Below are positions 18,702-27,929 of a stretch of DNA of 64,000 nt, in pieces. Position 1 is the stretch's first letter, and every line of letters starts with the position of its first letter. This DNA is from Lineus longissimus (Eukaryota > Nemertea > Pilidiophora > Heteronemertea > Lineidae): positions 2,172,001 through 2,236,000 of the forward strand of contig NC_088322.1 of the NCBI RefSeq assembly GCF_910592395.1. Direction: 5' to 3'. The notes below the pieces were generated by a model. It was not told the DNA's origin. It did no database searches and was given only the letters and a program-made list of their open reading frames with translations. The position numbers and the translations under genes are program-made.

Positions 18702-18925
18702 AGACTGTTGTGTCCAGTAAAACTGCTGTAACAAGTAAAAATGCTGTAACAAGTAAAAATGCTGTAACAAGTAGGCCTACTGAGAATGTCAGGCCTGTTG
18801 TGCCCAATAATATTGATGTGCCCAGTAAGACTGATGAAACCAGTAAATCTGATGATACTCATGAAACAATAAAGTTTATCCTCTATGCTGTTGTTGGCAG
18901 TTTAATTCTTATTACTGTAAAGTAA
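18674..18925 (+). pseudogene. Ser/Thr-rich tail with C-terminal membrane anchor (probable end of the 352-aa gene)
   Basis: Open frame without a usable ATG (the ORF as usually read begins at GTG 18698). It encodes repeats of the TAVTSKNAVTSK type, a Pro/Val-rich stretch, a DETSKSDDTHE-type acidic patch and a final hydrophobic helix (FILYAVVGSLILITV). It lies in the -1 frame relative to the 352-aa gene and overlaps its end by 28 bp. No strong slippery heptamer is seen at the junction, so a single-base deletion in this copy is the more likely cause. Confidence 0.5.
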
Positions 18926-19381
18926 ATGTATGAAGGAGAAGAAGATATCGAAATGAATGAGTTAGAGAAATACCAACTTCCAGAAGCAAGAAATAGAACT
19001 GCTGAATCACCAATAAGTATGTCAGAATTTGATGAAGGAGTAACTTACCTCACAGATAGTCGTACCTTAAGTTCAGGTAATACATTTACTGAACCAGCAT
19101 GACCAGAAACACCAGGTAGACCAAGAGGTATTGTCCCTGAATTGATGGTAAAGGAGTTAAATTACGCTGAAGCAGAGGGTAAACTTGATAATGCATTGAG
19201 TAAAGCAAACTGGAAATATGACAAGGATAAACTGAGTAATCTTGCACCACACATTCTTCACGATGGTAACAAACTTTATTATTATCCGTTAACACAGTAT
19301 GAAGTTGATTTGATAAAAGGTAAACTTGGAAACGAAAATTTATTTGACTTTCGTAATAATAATGATGGAACAGTTACCTAA
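18926..19381 (+). pseudogene. Polinton B acidic protein with internal stop
   Basis: ATG in the context AGTAAATG. The frame runs MYEGEEDIEMNELEKYQLPE and on to an in-frame TGA at 19100-19102, then continues as sensible protein (LMVKELNYAEAEGKLDNALS) to TAA at 19379-19381, about 151 codons. The TGA could come from one C-to-T change in CGA. Function unknown; the protein is acidic with no membrane segment. The next gene starts inside its last codons. Confidence 0.6.
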
Positions 19382-22300
19382 GTTAATTCCTTTAACTAAG
19401 GGTGATGGAAGCTTCTTTGCTGAATCAACTTTAAAGGGTAAGTTTGGTACTAATTTTGTTAATCATTTAAAAGGTATGATTGAACCTAGCCCAGGGACAG
19501 CCCCACCAGGAGGGGAACCAGGGGCAGTTCCACCAAGAGGGGGGCCTAAATATGTATCCACTGAAACACAGACAGTAATTGATGAGATTATCACTTCAAC
19601 TAACCCCATAGATAAAATCATAGATAAGACTGATGAAGAATTAAGTGCATTAGGTTTTACAGATAATGCTTTGAGAGAAGTTAGAGGGTTAAAACAAGCT
19701 GGGGATGATTTTGCAGCAGTTAAGAGGGATAAAGATATGAAAATAGAAAGCCTAGAAGAAAAACTTAACTATCTAAAAATAGACTATGCTAAACCAGAAG
19801 TATTAAGGTAGCAGGAAGGGTTGGGCGTTTGTGGTTTCTGAGTCTGAGGGGGTTGGTGTCTGTTGACTGTGCTTAAAGAGAGACTAGGCATGGCGCCAGT
19901 CTCTCTTAAAGCACAGTCAACAGGCATTTGGTCTCAGTATTTGGGTTTTGATTGCCATGACTGTACCCCTGTAAAAGTCAGAGGAGGAGAAGTTTGGAAT
20001 GATGAAAGCATTGAAGAAGAAGAAATGTTATTATTGAGGAAAGCAAAATTTATTATGAGACTAGAAGGCAGTGTCCCGACTTGATTATTTTGAAAATGGC
20101 GGTCTGAACACATTAAAAGGTGGAACATGGCATTTTATCGACTTTGAAGTGTTCCGCAGTTAAAGGGAGACTATAGGCAGCAGCTAGGTAGGCAAGATAA
20201 AGTCATACAAATTTGCCAATAGGGGTCAGTCATATCTCTAGGCATGGCGCTAGTCTCTCTTAAAGCACAGTCAACAGGCATTTGGTCTTAGTATTTGGGT
20301 AAGTACAGAATCAAGGCAGCTCAGAGAGCAATGATTGAACGATGCTGTGGACAAGTCCAAGGATACTGCATCAGTCACGACCAACTTCTCATCAGAAAGC
20401 GTCACCACCAGCATATTCAATGTTCAGTTCCAACCTGTACCAGTCCACTGCACGCCTGTCATGGTCAGCAGTGGTCAGCTTAGCGCGATATGGAACATTC
20501 TTCCGAAACTCAAGCGAGGGAAGTCTGCTCATTAGCCTATCTCGCGCACTGCTCCTTCTTGTCAAACATCGTAGTGAAATCGTGGTGCAGTGGGGCGTCC
20601 TCGAGGATTGCAGCTGGTCGGACAGACGTGAGGTGGAATGTGGGCGGCTGCACTTCTTCGTTGATGTGCGATGGCAGATAGCACAGTTGTTGCGTTGCAT
20701 GACAGCTGAAAGTGAATGTGATATCATAGAACTGAGGCGTTTGCAATGAGACTATAGGTGAAGTAGAAGGAAGGAGTGAAATGGGCCATCTTCCAGTGAC
20801 TAATATACAGAGTAAGGGCACTGGGTGTTGTTAGATTCAGCATTGAATGTATTCCTCGTACAAGCGTGAATAGTGTGGACATACAGTGAGAGGTGAGAGA
20901 CCCCTATTGACTACTTCTTGTAACTTTATCTTGGATAGTGCCCCTTTATCAAGACTGAAACCCACTGTGCGGGGCTAAGAAATTACCTTTATAATCCTAG
21001 TTGGATAACCACTGTGTAGATGATTTGAAGAGTGCTCTGTGGATGTGTGCCTGTAATGTCAATGAAAGTATGATGAGGTGATGACGATAGTGGAATGACG
21101 AAATATTGGAAAGAGATCTATTCCTAGAAGAACATATGTCCTGTTTTGACTAGGTGGTGCATTTTAGAATCAGCAGTGAGCACTGTGTGTAACATGGTGG
21201 AGGCAGCGGAGATAATAACTGTGTCGAAAGTATTGTTATAGGGCCTTCCCTAGGCCCATGGGGTTAAATTTACAATCCACGATTGAAAAGACGTAGTTTG
21301 ATCGCATTCAACTATAAATACATTGAACAGTTGTGTTCCTTTAGTCAACCGATGACCTTTTGTTGGGCCATGATCGGGGATTGTAAACTGTAAATGTATT
21401 ATGGACTGGGAGACGGGGGAAACACAAGTGAAACTGAAATAGACCAAAACAAGTGATTTTGGGGCTTTGGTTTAGACGCATGCCCCACATGGGATTATAC
21501 GGTTCATGTGAACTTGTTGACATCTACATGATCTAGTGCTGTTATTGGTCATGGTACATGGTAGGCCTAATTATCATGGCTATATGTTTCAGGAAAAGCT
21601 CGGAGTAAAATGAACTGCCGATGAATAATGATGTTGTTCATGTTTACCATGTTTACTAGTACATAGCCATAGGGTATGCACTGGCCAGTGCACTTTCTGC
21701 ACGTCGTCATGGTCATGTACGTGATACCTTGCATATTTTGTTTTTTGAATGCACATGCTTTTTGGGCAAAATCACTTGTACCAACACTAATGAATAATGT
21801 CTTCTTATCCCTATGACTCCATACACAGTGAGGGCATTGTCCCATTCCCATCAAATGGTAACTTATTGTACCGTATTAGGGTGGAAGTTGGGGAGCAGAT
21901 ACCTACCGTTGCACGCCTGTCATAATCAGAAGTGATGAGCTTAGCGCGATATGGAACATTCTTCAGAAACTCAAGCGAGGGAAGTCTGCTCATTAGCATA
22001 TCTCGTGCACTGCTCCTTCTTGTCAAACATCGTAGTGAAATCGTAATGGAAAACGTCTGGCTTTGCGCCAGACGTTGAGACTAATAAGTGAAGAACTAAT
22101 AGGTAAAGAACTTCTACTTGCGCGAGACTGCTCTTATAAAATTATCATTGCAGAGACTACGGTGACGTACACATATATTTTTTACAATCAAAAATGCCCT
22201 CAAAAGACGAAATGGAATGATTATTTTATTGATATTTCCTACTATATACCTTCCAATTATCACTTTATACAAATAGATCGGCGTTAGGTCGCATGCTTTT

Positions 22301-23167
22301 CTTTCCTGGTGACACTATAAAGCAAAATAGTTGCAACCCCGTAAATGCGCTATAAGTCCAATAATAAGTGACGGTGACCCGTTATAAATGTTTCGCCAGC
22401 TTCGCTTTTTTGCCGCTACGCGGCGCGTTGGGCCCTTGCGTCTAGAAGAAAAAAATAGAAATCTACAAAGAGACTATGATAACTTTGCCTATGAAAACGC
22501 TGGTTCTAACGAAATTGAAGTTCTAAGAATAGAAAGGGAAGATGATCTAGGAAGAGAAATAGACAAGTTGAGAAAGCAAATAATTGAACTAGAAGACACA
22601 TTGTTCGAGGAACAGTCAAAGGTATGGAGGATAGACAATGAGAGGGAAGCACAAACTAGAAGACTGAAACGTTTGATCACTGATGTCTTGAAGAAACCAG
22701 ATTTAATGATTTCACTCAAGGACAGAATCAAGTTACTTTTTAAGATTGAAGGCCTTACAATCACTGCAATAGTAACTGCAGTGATTATGATAATTACCAC
22801 TTTAGGTCTTAGCATTAGCCTTGGTGTCAGTAATGCTTTTAAAGCTGTACCTAAACCAGGACCGCCAAGTCCTACTCCACCAAGTCCTACCCCACCAAGT
22901 CCGGATAAACCATCATCAATTCCAGATAAAGTTAGAGAAGGACTAAAGAAGTTTGCTGAATGGCTAAAAGAACTGGCCAAGAAATCAGTTGCGGCTTTAC
23001 CGGGAATCATCGGTTCTATCGTATCATTTCTCCTGAAAACAATTGGTGCAGTTGTTGGGTTCATGGCCGAACATCTAGTCATTCTAGTGATTGTTGTTGT
23101 TAGCTCCATAATTTATGGTTTGATAGAAGGTGTTAAAGGTGTTAAAGCTGTTAAAGCTGCTAAGTAA
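19362..23167 (+). pseudogene. Polinton B coiled-coil/membrane structural protein, split by E2
   Basis: 5' part 19362-19797 and 3' part 22442-23167; counting the CCAG/CTAG flank once keeps the frame across E2. About 390 residues in all. Order: N-terminal globular region, Gly/Pro-rich linker (TAPPGGEPGAVPPRGG), coiled coil (KMKIESLEEKLNYL, then EIDKLRKQIIELEDTLFEE), a transmembrane helix (ITAIVTAVIMIITTLGLSI), Pro-rich spacer (PSPTPPSPTPPSP), an amphipathic segment (LPGIIGSIVSFLLKTIG) and a last transmembrane helix. I recall related ORFs from other invertebrate Polintons, without known role. The coiled coil and membrane helices suggest a fibre- or envelope-like virion protein, as an inference. 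Confidence 0.65.
19798..22441 (+). mobile_element. Repeat E, copy E2 (2644 bp) in Polinton B
   Basis: Same ends as E1 (AAGTATTAAGG and CCCTTGCGT), flanked by CCAG (19794-19797) and CTAG (22442-22445). It lacks the LINE and about 500 bp that E1 and E3 keep, roughly the segment following TTTATCTTGGATA at 20925-20937. The terminal hairpins and the internal direct repeats (20455-20585 and 21912-22045) are retained. Same orientation as E1. Confidence 0.75.
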
Positions 23168-23180
23168 AATCAATGATTGA

Positions 23181-23280
23181 ATGATTTTCAAGTCAAATAA
23201 ATAGAATGATTTTCAAGTCAAATAAATAGAATGATTTTCAAGTCAAATAAATAGAATGATTTTCAAGTCAAATAAATAGA
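23181..23280 (+). repeat. Four tandem 25-bp copies of the capsid promoter/start context
   Basis: Unit ATGATTTTCAAGTCAAATAA plus ATAGA, starting at 23181, 23206, 23231 and 23256. The next position, 23281, is the capsid ATG, so each unit places an ATG at the same distance after AAATAAATAG. The matching AAATAAATA precedes the capsid genes of A and C only once. Confidence 0.85.
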
Positions 23281-24537
23281 ATGACAACTGGAGTACTTCT
23301 CAACACTGAAAGGAGTCATAAGATTCCACTAGGATTAAAGGCCGAGAGAAATCATCACATCATTACGCACAATCCGTCTTCTGCTAATCCAAAAGAAACA
23401 TTGTACATTAGAATACCTGCTTTAAGAGAAAATACGTTCTTTGTACCCAGGTCTCTTTTTCTGTCAGCTGATGTCACCATTTCTGGTGATTCAAAGAACA
23501 GTGTGGTTAACAATCTCGGAAGAAACCTGTTATCCAAGATGGTAATTAAGTGGGGAACGGAACAGATATTTGATATCAATGAATACAGTCATTATTCGAC
23601 TTTTAAAGATCTGTGGCTAACACAAGAGCAAAGGAATGATAGTGTTTTTCAAGGTATTCAATCAGAAAATCTTAGAAAGTTGAGATCAGGTGTGGCAGAA
23701 GCCGACGTTACCGGTGAAACCAGCAATGAGAAAACACTGAAGAAAGTATTTGGAACCAAGTACAAGATACCGTTAGATTTTGAGCTATTTTTCAACTATG
23801 CTCCATTTTACAAGTTTCCAATTCAAGAGGATGTTATCATCGAGATTACGTTAGCACCAAAGGAGGAGATCATCGTTACCAGCACAACTGCAAACATGAA
23901 TTACAAACTTGAAAATATCAGTTTTGAATATGACACAGTAACTAACAAGGGATTAGCCAATACGCTAACAAACAAGTACAATTCAGGTTTCTCCATCTAT
24001 TACGACTGGGTAGATCACTTCAAAACTGTCAACGTAACGGCAAATGAAACGCTGATCAACGAGAACATCAATTTTCCTCGAATGTCCATAAAAGGACTAT
24101 TACTTCTATTCATCTCTGATTACACTGATGGTTCAAGAGATTCTGAAAAGTTTGAAAATCCTACCATAACAAAAGTGCAAATAACCATCGAAGGAGTTGC
24201 TAATCAGGTATTTCCAGAAGGAATGAGAATGCTAGATCAATGGGAGGAGATCAAGAAACACTTCATGACCGAAGACTTAAAGAAAACTTACGACTGCAAC
24301 ATGTCTATGAAAGAGTACTATGGAGACTCGAATAACTACGGTCTTTGGTTGGACCTGAGAACTACTGAAGACAATAGATTACACGGATCGGGCAAAAAGC
24401 TTCAAAACACTAAAGATGGTATTCAATTGTCGATAACAAAAGAATCTGGAAAGGGGACATACAAAATGCACATATTTGTGGTTTCTGACGCTCAAGTTAA
24501 CATTCAAAATTCACAGATTGTTTCCTTGCAACATTAA
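23281..24537 (+). CDS. Polinton major capsid protein (double jelly roll), copy B
   Basis: Intact 418 aa, the same length as A and C and colinear with them, with more substitutions against A and C than those two have against each other. Start MTTGVLLNTERSHKIPLG. The shared landmarks are present (HHIITHNPSSANPKETLY, RIPALRENTFFVP, WGTEQIFDI, WVDHFKTVNVTAN, FPEGMRMLDQWEEIKKHFM). It would form the hexon-like capsomers. It follows the fourfold 25-bp repeat and precedes the 78-aa gene by 20 bp. Confidence 0.87.
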   Translation: MTTGVLLNTERSHKIPLGLKAERNHHIITHNPSSANPKETLYIRIPALRENTFFVPRSLFLSADVTISGDSKNSVVNNLGRNLLSKMVIKWGTEQIFDINEYSHYSTFKDLWLTQEQRNDSVFQGIQSENLRKLRSGVAEADVTGETSNEKTLKKVFGTKYKIPLDFELFFNYAPFYKFPIQEDVIIEITLAPKEEIIVTSTTANMNYKLENISFEYDTVTNKGLANTLTNKYNSGFSIYYDWVDHFKTVNVTANETLINENINFPRMSIKGLLLLFISDYTDGSRDSEKFENPTITKVQITIEGVANQVFPEGMRMLDQWEEIKKHFMTEDLKKTYDCNMSMKEYYGDSNNYGLWLDLRTTEDNRLHGSGKKLQNTKDGIQLSITKESGKGTYKMHIFVVSDAQVNIQNSQIVSLQH

Positions 24538-24557
24538 GATTATTTTACTGTAAATAA

Positions 24558-24794
24558 ATGGAATCACCAGGAAAGAAGGAAATCATCAATACACTGTACC
24601 AAAGTGTGTTATTGGCAACGGCAACAATTAGTTACTCATATTTACTTAAGAGATTCTTAAGAATTGCCATTGGCCCGCCAAGTCAGGCAAACTTAGAAGA
24701 GATTCTTAAACTTGGCGGAATTGTAGCAGTAAGTAATGTAACATTGGAATACTTTTACGATCAAGGTATTTTACCCAGAAACATAATCAAGTAG
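24558..24794 (+). CDS. Polinton 78-aa membrane protein, copy B
   Basis: Intact, begins at AATAAATGG. Same layout as in A and C: polar start MESPGKKEIINTLY, a hydrophobic helix, RFLRIAIGPPSQANLEEI, a second hydrophobic stretch, and a YDQGILPRNI end. Between capsid and penton genes. Function not known. Confidence 0.7.
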   Translation: MESPGKKEIINTLYQSVLLATATISYSYLLKRFLRIAIGPPSQANLEEILKLGGIVAVSNVTLEYFYDQGILPRNIIK

Positions 24795-24811
24795 AATTTA
24801 CTGTACAGTAA

Positions 24812-25576
24812 ATGAAAACCGTGGTGTACATTAATTCCAGTGACTACCCAGAACAGAAATCACATGATTTAACCATACATCTTAACACTGAAATTCAGAA
24901 TGTCATTAGCATCAGTTTGACATATGCAGGAATACCTTGTACATTCTACAACATAAGTAAAGCAAAACAAAATAACGAAATTAAGTTAAAGGGATATTCG
25001 TTGACAGTGATTAAAATACCCGATGGTCTCTATGACCTAGAAAGCTTTTCAAAGATGTTTGCAAATGAATTGAAAGAAAATAGTTTAAGCAAAAATGTTG
25101 TTAAGTTTGATGTTGATGAGCCCACTGGTAGGACAGTAATGAAGATGCTTAAGAGAAAAAATGGGGAGTATTTCCAGATCTACTTTCCTGGTAAAAGCAA
25201 TGCATTATTTGGCTTTAAACCGGAATGGCCTTACCCCTTAGATGCTGATATCTTAGATGTAGGTGAATTAACAAAGGGCGTGTTTGTAAGCGATAGGCCC
25301 ATAAATTTTAGACCAATGGACTATTTTGTTTTCCACTGTGACATCGTCAACAATGTAATGAGCAATGGCAAGCCATCAGATGGCTTAGCCACTAGACCGA
25401 TAAAAGAATCTAACTTTGGAGACATGATAGCATATTCCTTTGGGGATAACATGGAAATTCCGTGCAAATCAAGTGTTGGCAAGTTGAATATTCGCCTAAC
25501 AGATGAAAACAATGACATTATCGACCTTAATGGTTTTGATGTACAGTACCAATTGACCTTTACTCACTGCTCCTGA
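24812..25576 (+). CDS. Penton-like minor capsid protein, Polinton B
   Basis: Intact 254 aa with ATG at TAAATG. Matches A and C throughout: SSDYPEQKSHDLTIHL, LTYAGIPCTFYNIS, IPDGLYDLESFSKMF, LNIRLTDENNDIIDLNG. Carries a few extra residues around 25250-25285 relative to A. It lacks the 7-residue hairpin insertion that copy C has near its end. Its stop is followed by two tandem copies of a TTTACTCACTGCTCCT unit. Confidence 0.8.
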   Translation: MKTVVYINSSDYPEQKSHDLTIHLNTEIQNVISISLTYAGIPCTFYNISKAKQNNEIKLKGYSLTVIKIPDGLYDLESFSKMFANELKENSLSKNVVKFDVDEPTGRTVMKMLKRKNGEYFQIYFPGKSNALFGFKPEWPYPLDADILDVGELTKGVFVSDRPINFRPMDYFVFHCDIVNNVMSNGKPSDGLATRPIKESNFGDMIAYSFGDNMEIPCKSSVGKLNIRLTDENNDIIDLNGFDVQYQLTFTHCS

Positions 25577-25634
25577 TTTTTTACTCACTGCTCCTTATTT
25601 TTTACTCATTTTGGCTAAAATCACACTAAACTAA

Positions 25635-26072
25635 ATGGCAGGCATAGCTATGATGATTGGTTCTGCGATGGTGAATGGTTTAGCCTTCACCGGTTCTGGA
25701 TATCTTTTTAAAGCACTAGACAAGAATGGTTATGAGACTGAAATGAAGAGACATAATTTAGCTCAAGAGCAATTGCAAAGAGCATCCACAGAATGGGAAG
25801 AGCATAGGAAAAGTACCATTGACTTCGTTAACCTTGAATTAAAGAGAGAACATGAATCGGCAATTGACTTCAAAAATGCCGACGCCTCACTTTCATTGTA
25901 CAACAGTTTAAACCCACATAATGGAATTACCATTCCTAGACAACCGCAATTGAGCGACTACTACAAGCCCAGCGATGAAATGAAGAATTACGAATACCTT
26001 TGGATCATTTTAGGAATGTGCGTCTTGGGTTTTGGGATTTACTATTTCGTTGGAAAGAAGGAAAAAGAATAA
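25635..26072 (+). CDS. Polinton membrane protein (145 aa), copy B
   Basis: Intact. N-terminal hydrophobic segment (IAMMIGSAMVNGLAFTGSGY), charged helical middle with KRHNLAQEQLQRASTEWEEH and STIDFVNLELKRE, conserved LSDYYKPSDEMKNYEYLW, then a transmembrane helix and a KKEKE tail. Convergent with the ATPase gene, only 9 bp apart. No hairpin insertion at this junction, unlike copy C. Confidence 0.72.
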   Translation: MAGIAMMIGSAMVNGLAFTGSGYLFKALDKNGYETEMKRHNLAQEQLQRASTEWEEHRKSTIDFVNLELKREHESAIDFKNADASLSLYNSLNPHNGITIPRQPQLSDYYKPSDEMKNYEYLWIILGMCVLGFGIYYFVGKKEKE

Positions 26073-26081
26073 GAAGAAAGA

Positions 26082-26696
26082 CTAAACGTGAATAAAACCA
26101 TACGGGTGTTCTAGTCTTATGATCAATTTAGATCCTTTAGTCTTTTTAAGGGCATCTATGTATTTTTGCCTCTGGTCTTTAGGGATAACACTATTTTCTT
26201 CTAAGGCGTCTTTCATTGCCGATTCATCCTTGTTGAAAAACAGGACTAAAACCCTTATGTTCTCTCTGAAGTCCTTAACAACAGAGTTGTACTTCTGAAC
26301 GAGTAACCAAACAGTCAGATTGTAGTGCCTACCGGAAAAGGCAAGATTACATAACTCAGACACCTTCTTCTTTGTGTCTCTCAAATTAGCACAGTCGTCA
26401 ATGATGAATAATGTCTGTGATCCTTTGAAGGCCATGGTGGCAAATTGAAGCACAGGGTCTAAATTATTGGCTACAGCAATTGGATTGACAATGAAAACAT
26501 TCTTGTCTTCGTAAATCCATCTCCTATTGTACGTCTTGTTTCTGAAGTAAGTGGGACAGAAAATGACTATGTTCTGGAACTTATGACGATATTCCTTCTC
26601 TAAGAGGTCAAGAGCAAAATGAGTCTTACCGCAATTGGTGACTCCTGAAATCAACATGTTGTGTGGGCCGAAAACTAGTATGTCTTTTGCCTTCAT
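26082..26696 (-). CDS. Polinton packaging ATPase (FtsK/HerA-like), copy B
   Basis: Intact 204 aa. Walker A GVTNCGKT, Walker B TLFIIDDCAN, and GRHYNLTVWLLVQKYNSVV are all present. Divergent from the integrase. The original shared palindrome CATTTAAATG (26694-26703) is still at its start, but the integrase now begins further on because of a local duplication. Confidence 0.9.
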   Translation of the reverse strand: MKAKDILVFGPHNMLISGVTNCGKTHFALDLLEKEYRHKFQNIVIFCPTYFRNKTYNRRWIYEDKNVFIVNPIAVANNLDPVLQFATMAFKGSQTLFIIDDCANLRDTKKKVSELCNLAFSGRHYNLTVWLLVQKYNSVVKDFRENIRVLVLFFNKDESAMKDALEENSVIPKDQRQKYIDALKKTKGSKLIIRLEHPYGFIHV

Positions 26697-26700
26697 TTAA

Positions 26701-26751
26701 ATGAGTAAAACAGAATTTAAATTGCCCGATATCAATTCAGAATTTAAATGA
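26701..26751 (+). repeat. Duplicated start region before the integrase of Polinton B
   Basis: The block ATGAGTAAAACAGAA is present at 26701 and again at 26748. The first copy, which matches the integrase start position in A and C relative to the ATPase, now opens a 16-codon ORF whose TGA overlaps the second ATG (TTTAAATGAG). It may act as an upstream ORF. Confidence 0.7.
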
Positions 26752-27896
26752 GTAAAACAGAACTAAAAGACCCAGGCAAAGTCCAGTCGAACCCAGACAA
26801 CACCGAACGGTATCTGAGAGATTTGTACTTCAATCCTGAAAGTCCTGTGGCTTACAGTTCATTAGGTAAGATATGGAAAAAAGTAAGGGAAGATAAAAAA
26901 TTGGTCAGGTACAAGGAAGTGAAAGAATTTCTAGACACACTACCAACTCACCAACTACACAAACCGGCCATTAAGAAATTTACGTTCCGAAAGACAATGG
27001 TATCGTACATCGATCAACAGTGGCAAGCCGACCTGGTTGACATGCAAAAATTTGAGAAACAGAATAAAGGCAACAGATTCATTTTGACAGTAATTGACTT
27101 ATTCAGTCGCTATGCTTGGGCTATGGCCGTTAAGAGCAAGAGAGGAGAAGAAATCAGAGATGCATTTAAAGTGATCTTTGAGGAAGCTAAACCAGTTGTT
27201 GCTAAACCAACGAAAATCCAATTTGACGAAGGCAATGAGTTCTACAACCAACACTTCAAAAAACTCTTGAGAGAAAACAACATAGAGTGGTTCTCTACAT
27301 TTTCAAGTAAGAAGGCAGCAGTTGTGGAAAGATTCAACAGAACTTTAAAGGATAAAATGTGGAAGTACTTCACCGCAAAGGAAACTGACAAGTGGGTAGA
27401 TGTCCTAGATGAATTGGTGAGCGGGTACAACAACTCATTTCACTCATCTATAGGGATGAAACCAATTGACGCCAGAAAGAGGGAGAATGAAGGAACTGTC
27501 TGGTACAACCTTTACGGTCTTCACCTCAAAGAAACATTTGGTGATCCAAAGTACAAGGTTGGTGACAGTGTCAGAATTTCAAAGTACAAGACTATTTTCG
27601 ACAAATGCTACTTACCCAATTTCACTGAAGAAGTCTTTCAAATAAGACAGATCATCTTCACTCATCCTATCGTCTACAAACTTGAAGGTTACCAAAAGGA
27701 AGAAATTCAAGGATATTTCTATGAGGAGGAATTAAGTTATGTTCCCAATCCTGACCAAATAGAATACAAGATCGAGAAGATAATAAGGCGCAAGACCACT
27801 AAAGGTAAAAAATACGGATTAGTGAAATGGAAAGGTTACAGTGATAAATTCAATGAATGGTTACCAATTTCAGGAATAAAAAGCCTAAAAGACTAA
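26748..27896 (+). CDS. int: Retrovirus-like integrase with chromodomain, Polinton B (intact)
   Basis: Complete 382-aa frame. A zinc-binding-like N-terminal region (THQLHKPAIKKFTF) is followed by the DDE core: Asp95 in WQADLVDM, Asp160 in QFDEGNEF, Glu194 in AVVERFNRT. A C-terminal domain and a chromodomain near residues 335-380 (KKYGLVKWKGYSDKFNEW) follow. The integrase cuts and joins Polinton ends to host DNA; the chromodomain may guide it to particular chromatin. No hairpin insertions here, so it serves as the empty-site reference for those in A and C. Followed after 33 bp by the HNH gene. Confidence 0.93.
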   Translation: MSKTELKDPGKVQSNPDNTERYLRDLYFNPESPVAYSSLGKIWKKVREDKKLVRYKEVKEFLDTLPTHQLHKPAIKKFTFRKTMVSYIDQQWQADLVDMQKFEKQNKGNRFILTVIDLFSRYAWAMAVKSKRGEEIRDAFKVIFEEAKPVVAKPTKIQFDEGNEFYNQHFKKLLRENNIEWFSTFSSKKAAVVERFNRTLKDKMWKYFTAKETDKWVDVLDELVSGYNNSFHSSIGMKPIDARKRENEGTVWYNLYGLHLKETFGDPKYKVGDSVRISKYKTIFDKCYLPNFTEEVFQIRQIIFTHPIVYKLEGYQKEEIQGYFYEEELSYVPNPDQIEYKIEKIIRRKTTKGKKYGLVKWKGYSDKFNEWLPISGIKSLKD

Positions 27897-27929
27897 AAAA
27901 CCTTAATTTAAAAACTTTTTATCCTTTAA

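Noticed and set aside
18698-18925. 75-aa gene with GTG start
   Set aside because: GTG is an unlikely start in an animal genome; the frame extends upstream to 18674 and looks like the displaced end of the 352-aa gene.
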